Assembly: GCA_016928525.1 (NCBI GenBank)
Contig: JAFGKO010000263.1
Span: 1 to 16,031, forward strand
Source: Anaerolineales bacterium
Lineage (GTDB): Bacteria; Chloroflexota; Anaerolineae; Anaerolineales; Villigracilaceae
Reading direction: 5' to 3'
Length of the DNA: 16,031 nucleotides
The notes beneath the pieces were generated by a model that made no database searches, was not told where the DNA came from, and saw nothing but the letters and a program-made list of their open reading frames with translations. Made by a program: the position numbers and the translations under genes. Positions 1-6,766 of the stretch are shown here, piece after piece. Each line of letters opens with the position of its first letter. Position 1 is the stretch's first letter.

Positions 1-1
1 T

Positions 2-112
2 GAGAATCTGATGGAGAAGGCTGTGCAGGGGTTGGAGGGTAGTGTGGAGGTAGAAGAACTTGGACAGTCTCTGCAGCAGCGGCAGCCCGTTACAACGGAA
101 CGTTTGATATAG
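2..112 (+). CDS. C-terminal end of an unidentified protein (partial, runs off the left edge)
   Basis: The reading frame is open from the window edge to a TAG at 110-112 and encodes the last 36 residues, beginning ENLMEKAVQG and ending PVTTERLI. The piece is hydrophilic, rich in Glu and Gln, and has no recognisable motif, so I do not assign a function. It ends 22 bases before the next start on the same strand, so it is probably an upstream member of the same operon. The other two + frames are broken by stops here, which supports this frame, but coding status rests on so little sequence that it is only likely. Confidence 0.5.
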   Translation, partial: ENLMEKAVQGLEGSVEVEELGQSLQQRQPVTTERLI

Positions 113-121
113 TAGTGATTC

Positions 122-127
122 GAGGAG
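122..127 (+). promoter_or_regulatory. Shine-Dalgarno site for the priming transferase
   Basis: GAGGAG lies 7 bases upstream of the ATG at 135 and supports that start. It follows directly on the stop of the upstream gene, as expected inside an operon. Confidence 0.6.
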
Positions 128-134
128 ACAGACA

Positions 135-914
135 ATGGATTTAGTAATCATCAATCAACCACAGGTTTATCCTTACCGGCGTGTGCATCAATTCGCCAAG
201 CGCCTCTTGGACATTGTGCTCTGCGTCATTGCGCTGCCTTTTCTCCTGCCGTTGATGGCAGTCTGCGTGGTGTTAATCCGTGCTGATTCTGCGGGGCCGG
301 CGTTGTTCGTTCAGGAACGCATCGGAAAAGGCGGACGTCCGTTCCGGATGTACAAGTTCCGCACGATGCAGCACAATCTGGACAACAGTGCACACCGCGC
401 TTTCATGAAGGCCTTTGTGAATGGTGAGATTGGCGATGAAGGGAATACCGCGGCAGATGCCTTGCCGCACGCTATGGGGGGTAATGAACATGCCGCTTCT
501 CATCGGGCCTTTCTGCATGCTTTTGCGGGGAGCGATGCCAATCACGCCGGGACAGAAAAAATCTATAAGCCCGTTCAGGATTCGCAGATTACCCGTGTGG
601 GCCGTATCCTGCGGAAGACGAGCCTGGATGAATTACCTCAGATTCTCAACATCCTCAAGGGTGAGATGAGTCTGGTTGGTCCACGGCCCAATGTGCCCTG
701 GGAGGTTGAGGAGTATCAGCCCTGGCATTATGAGCGGCTGGAGGTCCTGCCCGGATTGACCGGGCTGGCGCAGGTCCGTGGGCGCAGTGGTATTTCTTTC
801 AATCATATTGTACAATACGATATCGAATACATTGAGAAGCAGTGCCTGGCGCTGGACGTGCAGATCCTCTGGGCAACTTTTGCTTCAGTTGCTCGGGGAG
901 TGGGGGCCAAGTAG
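135..914 (+). CDS. Undecaprenyl-phosphate sugar phosphotransferase (short-form bacterial sugar transferase, WbaP/WcaJ-like)
   Basis: This 259-residue protein belongs to the bacterial sugar transferase family (PF02397), whose members move a sugar-1-phosphate from a nucleotide sugar to undecaprenyl phosphate at the inner face of the membrane, the first committed step of repeat-unit assembly. It has only the catalytic half: one membrane segment at about residues 23-49 after the KRLLDI signature, then FRMYKFRTM (70-78), ITRVGRILRKTSLDELPQ (152-169) with the catalytic-type Asp165-Glu166 pair, SLVGPRP (179-185) and PGLTGLAQV (206-214). The large N-terminal membrane domain of WbaP is absent, as in many short homologues. 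Residues about 85-148, between FRTM and ITRVGR, form an extended variable segment with two related blocks, HRAFMKAFVNGE (87-98) and HRAFLHAFAGSD (123-134). The donor sugar cannot be read from sequence. A GAGGAG site precedes the start. Confidence 0.93.
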   Translation: MDLVIINQPQVYPYRRVHQFAKRLLDIVLCVIALPFLLPLMAVCVVLIRADSAGPALFVQERIGKGGRPFRMYKFRTMQHNLDNSAHRAFMKAFVNGEIGDEGNTAADALPHAMGGNEHAASHRAFLHAFAGSDANHAGTEKIYKPVQDSQITRVGRILRKTSLDELPQILNILKGEMSLVGPRPNVPWEVEEYQPWHYERLEVLPGLTGLAQVRGRSGISFNHIVQYDIEYIEKQCLALDVQILWATFASVARGVGAK

Positions 915-937
915 GGTTGAGAGAGATGCCTTTTTAC

Positions 938-958
938 TGCGCCAGCTCGTCTGGCGCA
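938..958 (+). promoter_or_regulatory. Perfect 8-bp hairpin between the transferase and the Wzz/kinase gene
   Basis: TGCGCCAG (938-945) and CTGGCGCA (951-958) are perfect inverted repeats around a 5-base CTCGT loop. The hairpin lies in the 60-base gap and ends 16 bases before the ATG at 975, just ahead of the GAGGA at 966-970. No T-tract follows it, so it does not look like an intrinsic terminator. It could be an mRNA-processing or stability element, or a modulator of ribosome access. The structure is plain in the sequence; its function is not known. Confidence 0.45.
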
Positions 959-974
959 AGTTTGTGAGGACTAT

Positions 975-2537
975 ATGGAACTGCAGTTTTACCTAAATGT
1001 GCTTAAGCGACGGCTTCCCGTCATTGCCATTGTGATGGCCGCAGCGTTATCTGTTGTGGCCATCGCGGGTTTTCTCATTGCACCTGTGTATACTGCAAAA
1101 GCGACGCTGCGTATCATGCTGGATGTGGGTATGGCTGATTTTCAGCTCCGTGAGGACTATAACATCCGGCTGCTGAATACCTACGCAAGCATTCTACGCA
1201 GCGGGCCGGTCCTGGATAAGGCCATCGATCGGCTGGCTCCTCGATCCAATGGTTTGACTTCCAGTGGGCTTTATGAGGCAACGACGGTGGAGGTTGTCCC
1301 TAATACGGAGCTGATCTCCATAGCGGTGCAATCCAAGGACCCAATTCTGGCTCGTGACCTGGCGAATATGTTGGGGACGCTGCTGATAGAGTATTCCCGT
1401 GATATTTACATGGGAAGCGGCAAGAGCACTTTGGAAATTGTGAATGAGCAACTGCGGGAATTGGAAGAAGAACTCACGCAAGATCAGCAGAAACTGGAGG
1501 AAATGCTGGCTGAGGGAACGGTGGGCACGGAGGTTGAGGCTCTGCGGAGCCAGATCCAGTTCAAAGAAAACTCGTATGATGACTTGTTGGAACGCTATGA
1601 GACGGCTCGGCTGACCGATGCCTTACGGGCCAACAGCATTACCATCAGCACGCCCGCTACTCTTCCGCACACGCCATCCAACAGCATTGGACTTACACAA
1701 GTTGGGTTGAGTATGGTTATCGGACTCTTTGCAGGCATTGGCCTAGCTCTGGCTCTTGAGAATCTTGATACCAGCATTCGCAGCCCCTATCAGTTGGAGC
1801 ATCTCACTAATTTGCCTGTTCTAGGGGCGGTCCCCGGAGGCCTTCTGCCGTTGGACAAGGAGGAAGATGAGGAGGGGAAGAGTGGGCATGACACTCAGCC
1901 TCTTGAGGAGGCTTATCGGCTCCTAGGTGTCAATTTACCCGCGCTGAAAGGGATCGTCTCGGTGCAGACCATTCTCATTACCAGCGCAGTACCTCACGAG
2001 GGCAAAACCACGGTGGCGGCTAATCTGGCCCATATTCTCTCGGAGCGTGGGCGGCCGATTTACCTGGTGGAGAGTGATTTGCGTCATCCCAACCTGTTTA
2101 AGCGGTTGGGGTGGCATGAAGTGGAAGAAGAGACTCGAGGGCTGGGTGATCTCCTGATAGAGCATCCTGAGCTTTCCCCGGAAACACTTGATGGCATTAT
2201 ACGATCAACGTCCCGGCCCGACTTATTCGTTATAGGGGGCGGGGGGGCCAAAGTTCCTAATCCGACTGCGCTTTTGGGCTCTTCTTTCATGGAAGAGTTG
2301 CTAGGATATTTCGGCACACAGAGTTCCATGACCTTGCTGGATGCCCCGCCGGTGCTGGGGATGGCGGATGTTTCTGTGTTGGCGCCTAAAGTGGAAGGTG
2401 TCATTCTTGTGGTGGCGGAAGCGCATTCCAAGCGCGAGGATGTGCTGGCGGCGCTCAAACAGTTACAGGCGAGTCATTCCACTGTTTTTGGGTTTGTCTT
2501 TGTGGAGAAGGGCGAACGGAGTTGGAGGTACGGATGA
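975..2537 (+). CDS. Fused Wzz-type chain-length regulator and BY-type tyrosine autokinase
   Basis: This 520-residue protein joins the two halves of a polysaccharide co-polymerase. The N-terminal Wzz-like half has a membrane helix at about residues 15-37, an extracytoplasmic part with a Glu-rich coiled coil at about 152-215, and a second helix at about 240-261 preceded by the family's Pro-rich stretch (PATLPHTPSN, 227-236). The cytoplasmic kinase half follows an acidic linker (DKEEDEEGKSGHD, 294-306). It has Walker A (SAVPHEGKTT, 337-346), Walker A' (VESDLRHP, 365-372) and Walker B (LLDAPP, 454-459). Two features differ from typical BY-kinases: the first Asp of the A' motif is Glu366, and the usual tyrosine cluster at the C-terminus is reduced to one tyrosine, Tyr519, second from the end. 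It is expected to control polymer length together with the Wzy and Wzx proteins encoded next. The start has GAGGA 4 bases upstream. Confidence 0.92.
   Translation: MELQFYLNVLKRRLPVIAIVMAAALSVVAIAGFLIAPVYTAKATLRIMLDVGMADFQLREDYNIRLLNTYASILRSGPVLDKAIDRLAPRSNGLTSSGLYEATTVEVVPNTELISIAVQSKDPILARDLANMLGTLLIEYSRDIYMGSGKSTLEIVNEQLRELEEELTQDQQKLEEMLAEGTVGTEVEALRSQIQFKENSYDDLLERYETARLTDALRANSITISTPATLPHTPSNSIGLTQVGLSMVIGLFAGIGLALALENLDTSIRSPYQLEHLTNLPVLGAVPGGLLPLDKEEDEEGKSGHDTQPLEEAYRLLGVNLPALKGIVSVQTILITSAVPHEGKTTVAANLAHILSERGRPIYLVESDLRHPNLFKRLGWHEVEEETRGLGDLLIEHPELSPETLDGIIRSTSRPDLFVIGGGGAKVPNPTALLGSSFMEELLGYFGTQSSMTLLDAPPVLGMADVSVLAPKVEGVILVVAEAHSKREDVLAALKQLQASHSTVFGFVFVEKGERSWRYG
2524..2528 (+). 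promoter_or_regulatory. Shine-Dalgarno inside the kinase gene end, serving the 22-codon ORF
   Basis: GGAGG sits 5 bases before the ATG at 2534, inside the last codons of the Wzz/kinase gene. The ATG at 2599 of the Wzy-like gene has no comparable site of its own, so this may be the entry point for ribosomes that later reach that gene. Confidence 0.45.
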
Positions 2538-2602
2538 AAGCGACCTTCCGGTCTCCGTTGCGATTTGATCACTCTGGGTTTCAACCATGGTGTGACGAAT
2601 GA
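2534..2602 (+). CDS. Candidate 22-residue leader peptide coupling the kinase gene to the Wzy-like gene
   Basis: The ORF begins with MKATFRSPLR and ends with QPWCDE. Its ATG overlaps the kinase stop (ATGA at 2534-2537), and its TGA overlaps the Wzy-like start (ATGA at 2599-2602), so it bridges the whole gap between the two genes. A GGAGG lies 5 bases upstream of its ATG. The peptide has no membrane segment or known motif. The likely role, if it is translated, is to carry ribosomes to the start at 2599 by translational coupling; the peptide itself may have no function. An alternative is that the overlaps arose by chance, or that the kinase frame once continued here. Confidence 0.35.
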   Translation: MKATFRSPLRFDHSGFQPWCDE

Positions 2603-4107
2603 ATTGGCTTGTCCTACAGAAGAAATATAAGACATTGATAGCGACAAGTCCAGCTCAACAAATCTTTGAGCTGGGTTTGTCTTTATTAATCGGCCTGTTG
2701 GTTGGCGCGATTGTGGTGCTTTCTTGGAGGTTTTCTGCTGGCGTGCAGGGAATCGTTTTCCTTGTCCCCATCGGATTCATGGCCTTCATGCTGATCAATG
2801 ATTTGGAGAAGACAGTGCTGGCGGCAATTGCGATCAGTGTGCCTCTTAGCCTGGATTTCTCGCTGATCATCAGTCCGTACGCGCGGAATGCGGAAAATAT
2901 TGCACATGGGAACCTTACAATAGTATCGCTCACCGAGCTGCGAATCTCCCTGGTCCTTCTTGTGCTGATACTAGGCTACGCCATTTGGATATTGGAAGCA
3001 GGCAGAATGGGAGTGCGACGCCCCCGCTTTTTCTCAGCTACTACGATTCCTTCTTTGGGATTTTTCTTTGTCTCCATGCTTTCGATCTATCAAGCAAAAG
3101 ATTTGCAGTTGAGTTTTTTCGGCATGGTTCAACTGTTGGAGTTTTTACTGACCTACTTTTACCTGGCGAATCATCTGCGGACGAGGCAGGAAATCCTGTT
3201 TTTTGTTCAGGCTCTGATGGGGGGGATGCTTGCCGAGAACCTGCTGATGATTCTGCAATGGATTACAGGATTGCATTTTTGGTTTGCCGGCATTGATGCT
3301 ACTCTCTATACGGATCCTGTGCGTGTGGGTGGAACGTTTGGGAACCCCAACATCGCCGGTGGCGTTATCTCGGGATTTCTAGCCCTGGTGTGCGCGATGA
3401 TCTGGGTATTTCCCAAACGCTCCCAGAAAGTATTCGCGCTTTTATGTTTTGTCACCGGCTGTGCGGCTTTGATCAGCACGTCTTCCCGTGCAAGTTGGGT
3501 AGGGTTTCTGGTGGCATTTTTGATCTTCAGTTGGATAGGGTTCTGGCGTGGATGGGTAAATCGTAAGACCCTGGTGTGGATGTTGATAGGAACAACGATT
3601 ATCGTTTTGATCTTCTACCCGACAATTTACAGTCGCATCACCCTCGATGATAGCGGTTCGGCAGAGAGCCGCGTTAAGATGGCCAGACTGGCCTGGAATG
3701 TCATCCGTGCCCACCCCTGGCTGGGAGTGGGGACAAACAACTACGCCCTGGTTGCGGCAGACTATAATACTGCGGATGTTGGCTATCTGGGCTACATCAT
3801 CTATTCCGCGGTGCACAACAAATACCTCCTGACGTGGGCGGAGACGGGACTGTTCGGATTGTTGTTCTACATCGCCTTTTTGATTGCCCCGATCATCGAG
3901 ATCTGGCACCACGTGCGCAGGGGCGGCCGTTTCCAATCCCTTGTGGGACTGGGTGCGGGGTGTGCCATCGCCTCGATGTCCATGCAGATGCTTGCGGAAC
4001 ATTTTAACTTGCGTACTTCGATGCTTTTTGTCTGGATATTGGTTGCACTCGCGACCAGTCTTCGAAATCTTGAGTCTGTGAATCCTGAATCTTTGCCGCA
4101 GGTGTGA
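2599..4107 (+). CDS. O-antigen polymerase/ligase family membrane protein (Wzy/WaaL-like)
   Basis: This 502-residue, strongly hydrophobic protein has about ten or more predicted membrane helices and the features of the O-antigen ligase/polymerase family (PF04932). The conserved core includes GGTFGNPNIAG (244-254), STSSRASW (293-300), a large extracytoplasmic loop with HPWLGVGTNNY (372-382), and HNKYLLTWAETGLFG (406-420), in which His406 matches the histidine conserved in this family. In this context, next to a flippase and a Wzz/kinase, it most likely polymerises lipid-linked repeat units on the outer face of the membrane. A ligase that transfers finished chain to an acceptor remains possible, because both types share the domain. 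The start lacks its own Shine-Dalgarno and is overlapped by the stop of the preceding short ORF. The 3' end overlaps the flippase start. Confidence 0.87.
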   Translation: MNWLVLQKKYKTLIATSPAQQIFELGLSLLIGLLVGAIVVLSWRFSAGVQGIVFLVPIGFMAFMLINDLEKTVLAAIAISVPLSLDFSLIISPYARNAENIAHGNLTIVSLTELRISLVLLVLILGYAIWILEAGRMGVRRPRFFSATTIPSLGFFFVSMLSIYQAKDLQLSFFGMVQLLEFLLTYFYLANHLRTRQEILFFVQALMGGMLAENLLMILQWITGLHFWFAGIDATLYTDPVRVGGTFGNPNIAGGVISGFLALVCAMIWVFPKRSQKVFALLCFVTGCAALISTSSRASWVGFLVAFLIFSWIGFWRGWVNRKTLVWMLIGTTIIVLIFYPTIYSRITLDDSGSAESRVKMARLAWNVIRAHPWLGVGTNNYALVAADYNTADVGYLGYIIYSAVHNKYLLTWAETGLFGLLFYIAFLIAPIIEIWHHVRRGGRFQSLVGLGAGCAIASMSMQMLAEHFNLRTSMLFVWILVALATSLRNLESVNPESLPQV

Positions 4108-5558
4108 GAACTTTGGATAACCCCGGACGAATTTTTAAAAACACAATTGCACTTACGACTGCCGTTATTGGCCAACTCATTGGTAACGTCATCTTGTTTT
4201 TCTGTCTCTCGCGCACGTTTCAAGCGGAGGGATTGGGGATCTACTCCACCATTATGGGAGTGTTTCAGATGGCCAGCATCGGATGCGGCATGGGGTTCGA
4301 GAGCTTCCTTCCTCGCGAATTGCCCAAGGATCTGTCCAAGACGAATAGCTACCTGATTCATGCGAGTATTATCTCATTAGCAGGTGCGTTTGTCATTCTG
4401 TTGGGATTGGACATTCTTGTTCAATTTCTGGGATATTTACCAGAGACGAAATTAGGAATTTGCATTATCTCGCTGGCATTTCTGCCCACCTCGCTTCTCA
4501 TCATACTCCGAGCGATATTCATCGCTCATCAAAAGGCAGAGTTTATCATGTTAACGACGCTGCTGGGTGTCATTGGGCGGATCCTGGTGAGCTTGTTGGC
4601 CCTGTATCTGGGGGCTTCTGTCATCAGCTTGGTGATTATCTATGTCGTCTTTGACTATCTCGCCTTGTTAATTGTGCTGTATTTCCTTGTGCGTCATGTT
4701 ATTGTGCCGCATTGGGAATTCGATCGGACTTTCCTGTTGACCATGCTGCGTGATCTCAGGACCTTTGTCGGGCTGGTGATGTTGGGAACGTTTTTCTCGC
4801 AGGTGGAATTGGTTATCTTGTCCTTGGCGAGAGGAGAGACACAAGTTGGGCTTTACAGTGCCGCGTACAAGCTGATCACGCTTTGGATCATGGTGGCTGA
4901 CAGTTACATGACAACGGTTTTCCCTGTTTTATCGGTCGCTTATAAAGAGTCGATAAAAAGGGCCGCAGAGATTCGGGATAGATCGATTAAGTATTTGTGG
5001 GCGGCGGCATTCCCTCTTGCTTTGGGAACCTTTTTAGTGGCGGATAAGGCGATCCCGCTTCTGTGCGGTGCCGGTTTTGAAGAATCAATTGGTGTGCTGC
5101 GGCTGCTGGCCTGGTATCTACCCATTGATTTTTGTAATGCAGTTCTATGGCGAGCTCTCTTAGCTCGCGAAGAGCAAAATCGTGTGTTACGTGGACAGTT
5201 TATCGCGGATCTGTTCCGGGGCTTCCTGGCATTGATCTTGACGCCACAGTTCGGTGCAATTGGGGCTGCATTGGCCTTGTTGTTAGGCCGTCTGGCATAT
5301 CTGCTCCATAACATTTACTGGGTACAACAGCGGGGGGGAATAAGGCTCCCTTTGATCAAGCTGAGTTGGCGCTTTGTGCTTTCGGCAGGGATCATGGGGG
5401 CGGGTACTTGGCTCCTTGCCGGGCAACTCCCGCTTGTGCCCTCGGTCCTTTTAGCTGCGGCTCTCTATGCTGCGTCAGTTTTTGTGCTGCGTGGTTTTTC
5501 AGCAGAAGACCTGGCACTGTTTAGTAGAATCTGGAAGCGGGAGCAGCGGCCTGTTTGA
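4104..5558 (+). CDS. Wzx-like oligosaccharide flippase (MOP superfamily)
   Basis: This 484-residue protein is hydrophobic throughout, with roughly 12-14 membrane segments, in line with the polysaccharide transporter/flippase family (PF01943/PF13440). The family-like start (KNTIALTTAVIGQLIGNVI, residues 12-30), the following SRTFQAEGLGIYS segment and a charged cytoplasmic REEQN loop after LWRALLA in the second half support this. Its role would be to turn undecaprenyl-linked repeat units to the outer face for the Wzy-like protein just upstream. It starts with GTG at 4104, overlapping the Wzy-like stop in GTGA, which suggests translational coupling. Only a weak GCAGG-like site precedes it. Homologues with the same fold move other lipid-linked cargo, but the neighbours make repeat-unit export the best call. 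Confidence 0.88.
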   Translation: MRTLDNPGRIFKNTIALTTAVIGQLIGNVILFFCLSRTFQAEGLGIYSTIMGVFQMASIGCGMGFESFLPRELPKDLSKTNSYLIHASIISLAGAFVILLGLDILVQFLGYLPETKLGICIISLAFLPTSLLIILRAIFIAHQKAEFIMLTTLLGVIGRILVSLLALYLGASVISLVIIYVVFDYLALLIVLYFLVRHVIVPHWEFDRTFLLTMLRDLRTFVGLVMLGTFFSQVELVILSLARGETQVGLYSAAYKLITLWIMVADSYMTTVFPVLSVAYKESIKRAAEIRDRSIKYLWAAAFPLALGTFLVADKAIPLLCGAGFEESIGVLRLLAWYLPIDFCNAVLWRALLAREEQNRVLRGQFIADLFRGFLALILTPQFGAIGAALALLLGRLAYLLHNIYWVQQRGGIRLPLIKLSWRFVLSAGIMGAGTWLLAGQLPLVPSVLLAAALYAASVFVLRGFSAEDLALFSRIWKREQRPV

Positions 5559-5632
5559 ACGGATTTGTCGTCAGTGGATAGAAGCGGATTTCGCCGTTGA
5601 TTGAGGCCGCGTTCTGGGTCTAGTGTGGGGGA

Positions 5633-5637
5633 AAGGG
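5633..5637 (+). promoter_or_regulatory. Shine-Dalgarno that decides the start of the family 2 glycosyltransferase
   Basis: AAGGG lies 6 bases upstream of a GTG at 5644, in a purine-rich run beginning at 5627. An earlier in-frame GTG at 5623 has no such site and would add seven residues ahead of the conserved strand, so 5644 is preferred. Confidence 0.45.
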
Positions 5638-5643
5638 ATTACT

Positions 5644-6666
5644 GTGGAGAGGCTGTCTGTTGTGATTATTGCACGCAATGAGGCCGCACATATTGGGCGT
5701 GCTATTGAAGCTGCCTTGGATGGTGTGAAGGCCTGGCCACAGACAGAGATCCTTTTGGTCGATTCTGCTTCCACTGACGCAACAGTAGAAATCGCACAGC
5801 GGTACCCGATCTCGATTGTGAGACTGAGTCCAGAGCAGTTTCTGTCGGCAGCAGCAGGACGTTACATCGGGATGCTTCATACACAAGGTACGTTTATTCT
5901 TCATCTTGATGGAGACATGGAATTGGAGCCGGGCTGGCTGGAGCAGGCTATTCCTATTCTCGCTGCGCACCCCGAAGCGGCCGGGGTGGATGGCTACTAT
6001 CGGAATCTCTATGTGCGAGATGGTCAGGTGTTGAGCGAGGGGCGGATGTGTGAGGGGCCGTCTGACCGGGTGTCCACCACCAGTTATTTCTGCGGCGCTG
6101 CGCTCTATCGCCGCTCGGCATTGAAGGCTGTGGGAGGATTTAATCCCTATTTGATTTCCAATGAGGAGCCGGAACTTTCCATACGCCTGCGGCATGCCGG
6201 GTTTACGCTGCTGCGGATTCCAACTTTATTGTGCATCCATTATGGCCCACCGGAGAACTCCTGGGAGTATATTCTCCGGCGTTTCCGGATCAACTTGTGG
6301 GCGGGGTATGGGCAGGTGCCGCGCTATCATCTCAGGTCGGGCCTCCTGGGGATGGTGATCAAAGAACTTGTCGCCTATACATCCCTTTATCTTCTAGGCA
6401 CGCTGTTGCTGTTGATTGCTCTGTTGACGGCGATTTTCTTTCAAACTTGGTGGCCTTTGGTTGGAGCAGTGTCGGTAGGGGGAATAATTTTTGTGGGCTT
6501 TTGGGTGAAGAAACGTAGTTTGAGTGAGACTTTCAAGAGCCTGCTGCTTCAGACGGCCGTGGCATATAGTGCTGTGCGTGGTTTCTTGATGAAGCCCCGG
6601 CCGCCGGAGACTTACCCTACAGAAGTGGAGATCGTCCAGAGACAGGTCCAGTGCGAGGAGGGGTGA
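5644..6666 (+). CDS. Family 2 glycosyltransferase with C-terminal membrane helices
   Basis: This is a GT-A fold glycosyltransferase of 340 residues from the GTG at 5644 (an in-frame GTG at 5623 would give 347). The N-terminus reads ERLSVVIIARNE, typical of family GT2, followed by LLVDSASTDAT (37-47), the DGD metal-binding motif in LHLDGDMELEPGW (87-99), and NEEPELSIRLRHAGF (173-187), which carries the acidic residues expected near the catalytic base. Two hydrophobic segments at about 244-266 and 270-287, followed by a basic KKR stretch, would hold it at the cytoplasmic face of the membrane. It should add a sugar to the undecaprenyl-linked intermediate; donor and linkage cannot be told. Its last codons contain a strong AGGAGG serving the short ORF that follows. 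Confidence 0.88.
   Translation: MERLSVVIIARNEAAHIGRAIEAALDGVKAWPQTEILLVDSASTDATVEIAQRYPISIVRLSPEQFLSAAAGRYIGMLHTQGTFILHLDGDMELEPGWLEQAIPILAAHPEAAGVDGYYRNLYVRDGQVLSEGRMCEGPSDRVSTTSYFCGAALYRRSALKAVGGFNPYLISNEEPELSIRLRHAGFTLLRIPTLLCIHYGPPENSWEYILRRFRINLWAGYGQVPRYHLRSGLLGMVIKELVAYTSLYLLGTLLLLIALLTAIFFQTWWPLVGAVSVGGIIFVGFWVKKRSLSETFKSLLLQTAVAYSAVRGFLMKPRPPETYPTEVEIVQRQVQCEEG
6656..6661 (+). promoter_or_regulatory. Strong Shine-Dalgarno at the end of the GT2 gene
   Basis: AGGAGG lies 4 bases before the ATG at 6666, within the final codons of the glycosyltransferase. It points to translation starting at 6666, where only a 26-codon ORF exists today. Confidence 0.4.
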
Positions 6667-6746
6667 TGAGAGAGTTTCAATGGAAAGAGGTGGGTGCCGT
6701 CGCTTTATTGAGGCTGCTCCTGAATACTAGATGCACTAAACGGTAG
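6666..6746 (+). CDS. Candidate 26-residue ORF; small peptide or remnant of a lost gene
   Basis: The ORF runs from ATG at 6666 to TAG at 6744-6746, begins MREFQWKEVG and ends LLNTRCTKR. It overlaps the upstream stop by one base (TGATG) and has AGGAGG 4 bases upstream, a better site than several long genes here have. The middle (VGAVALLRLLL) is hydrophobic and looks like the start of a membrane protein, so it may be the 5' stub of a deleted transporter or other membrane gene. A functional small peptide or a coupling ORF is also possible. It ends 20 bases before the next gene, which has its own strong site, so coupling is not needed for that gene. Confidence 0.3.
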   Translation: MREFQWKEVGAVALLRLLLNTRCTKR

Positions 6747-6752
6747 AGGCAC

Positions 6753-6760
6753 AAGGGAGG
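6753..6760 (+). promoter_or_regulatory. Strong Shine-Dalgarno for the asparagine-synthetase-like gene
   Basis: AAGGGAGG lies 6 bases upstream of the ATG at 6767. It is among the best ribosome binding sites in the window and fixes the N-terminus, which matters because the cysteine position in the first five residues bears on catalysis. Confidence 0.6.
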
Positions 6761-6766
6761 TATTTT

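Noticed and set aside
3442..4361. Long open frames on the minus strand opposite the polymerase and flippase genes (186 and 164 codons)
   Set aside because: They lie entirely opposite genes with clear family motifs, have no recognisable domains, and are rich in His, Arg, Pro and Gln as expected for antisense shadows.
5559..5643. Repeated CGGATTT words in the gap before the family 2 glycosyltransferase
   Set aside because: Two 7-base matches are expected by chance and do not form a hairpin or operator-like repeat.
6700..6766. Possible internal promoter ahead of the asparagine-synthetase-like gene
   Set aside because: Loose TTGAGG and TAC-type hexamers can be picked out, but none is a convincing -35/-10 pair at proper spacing.
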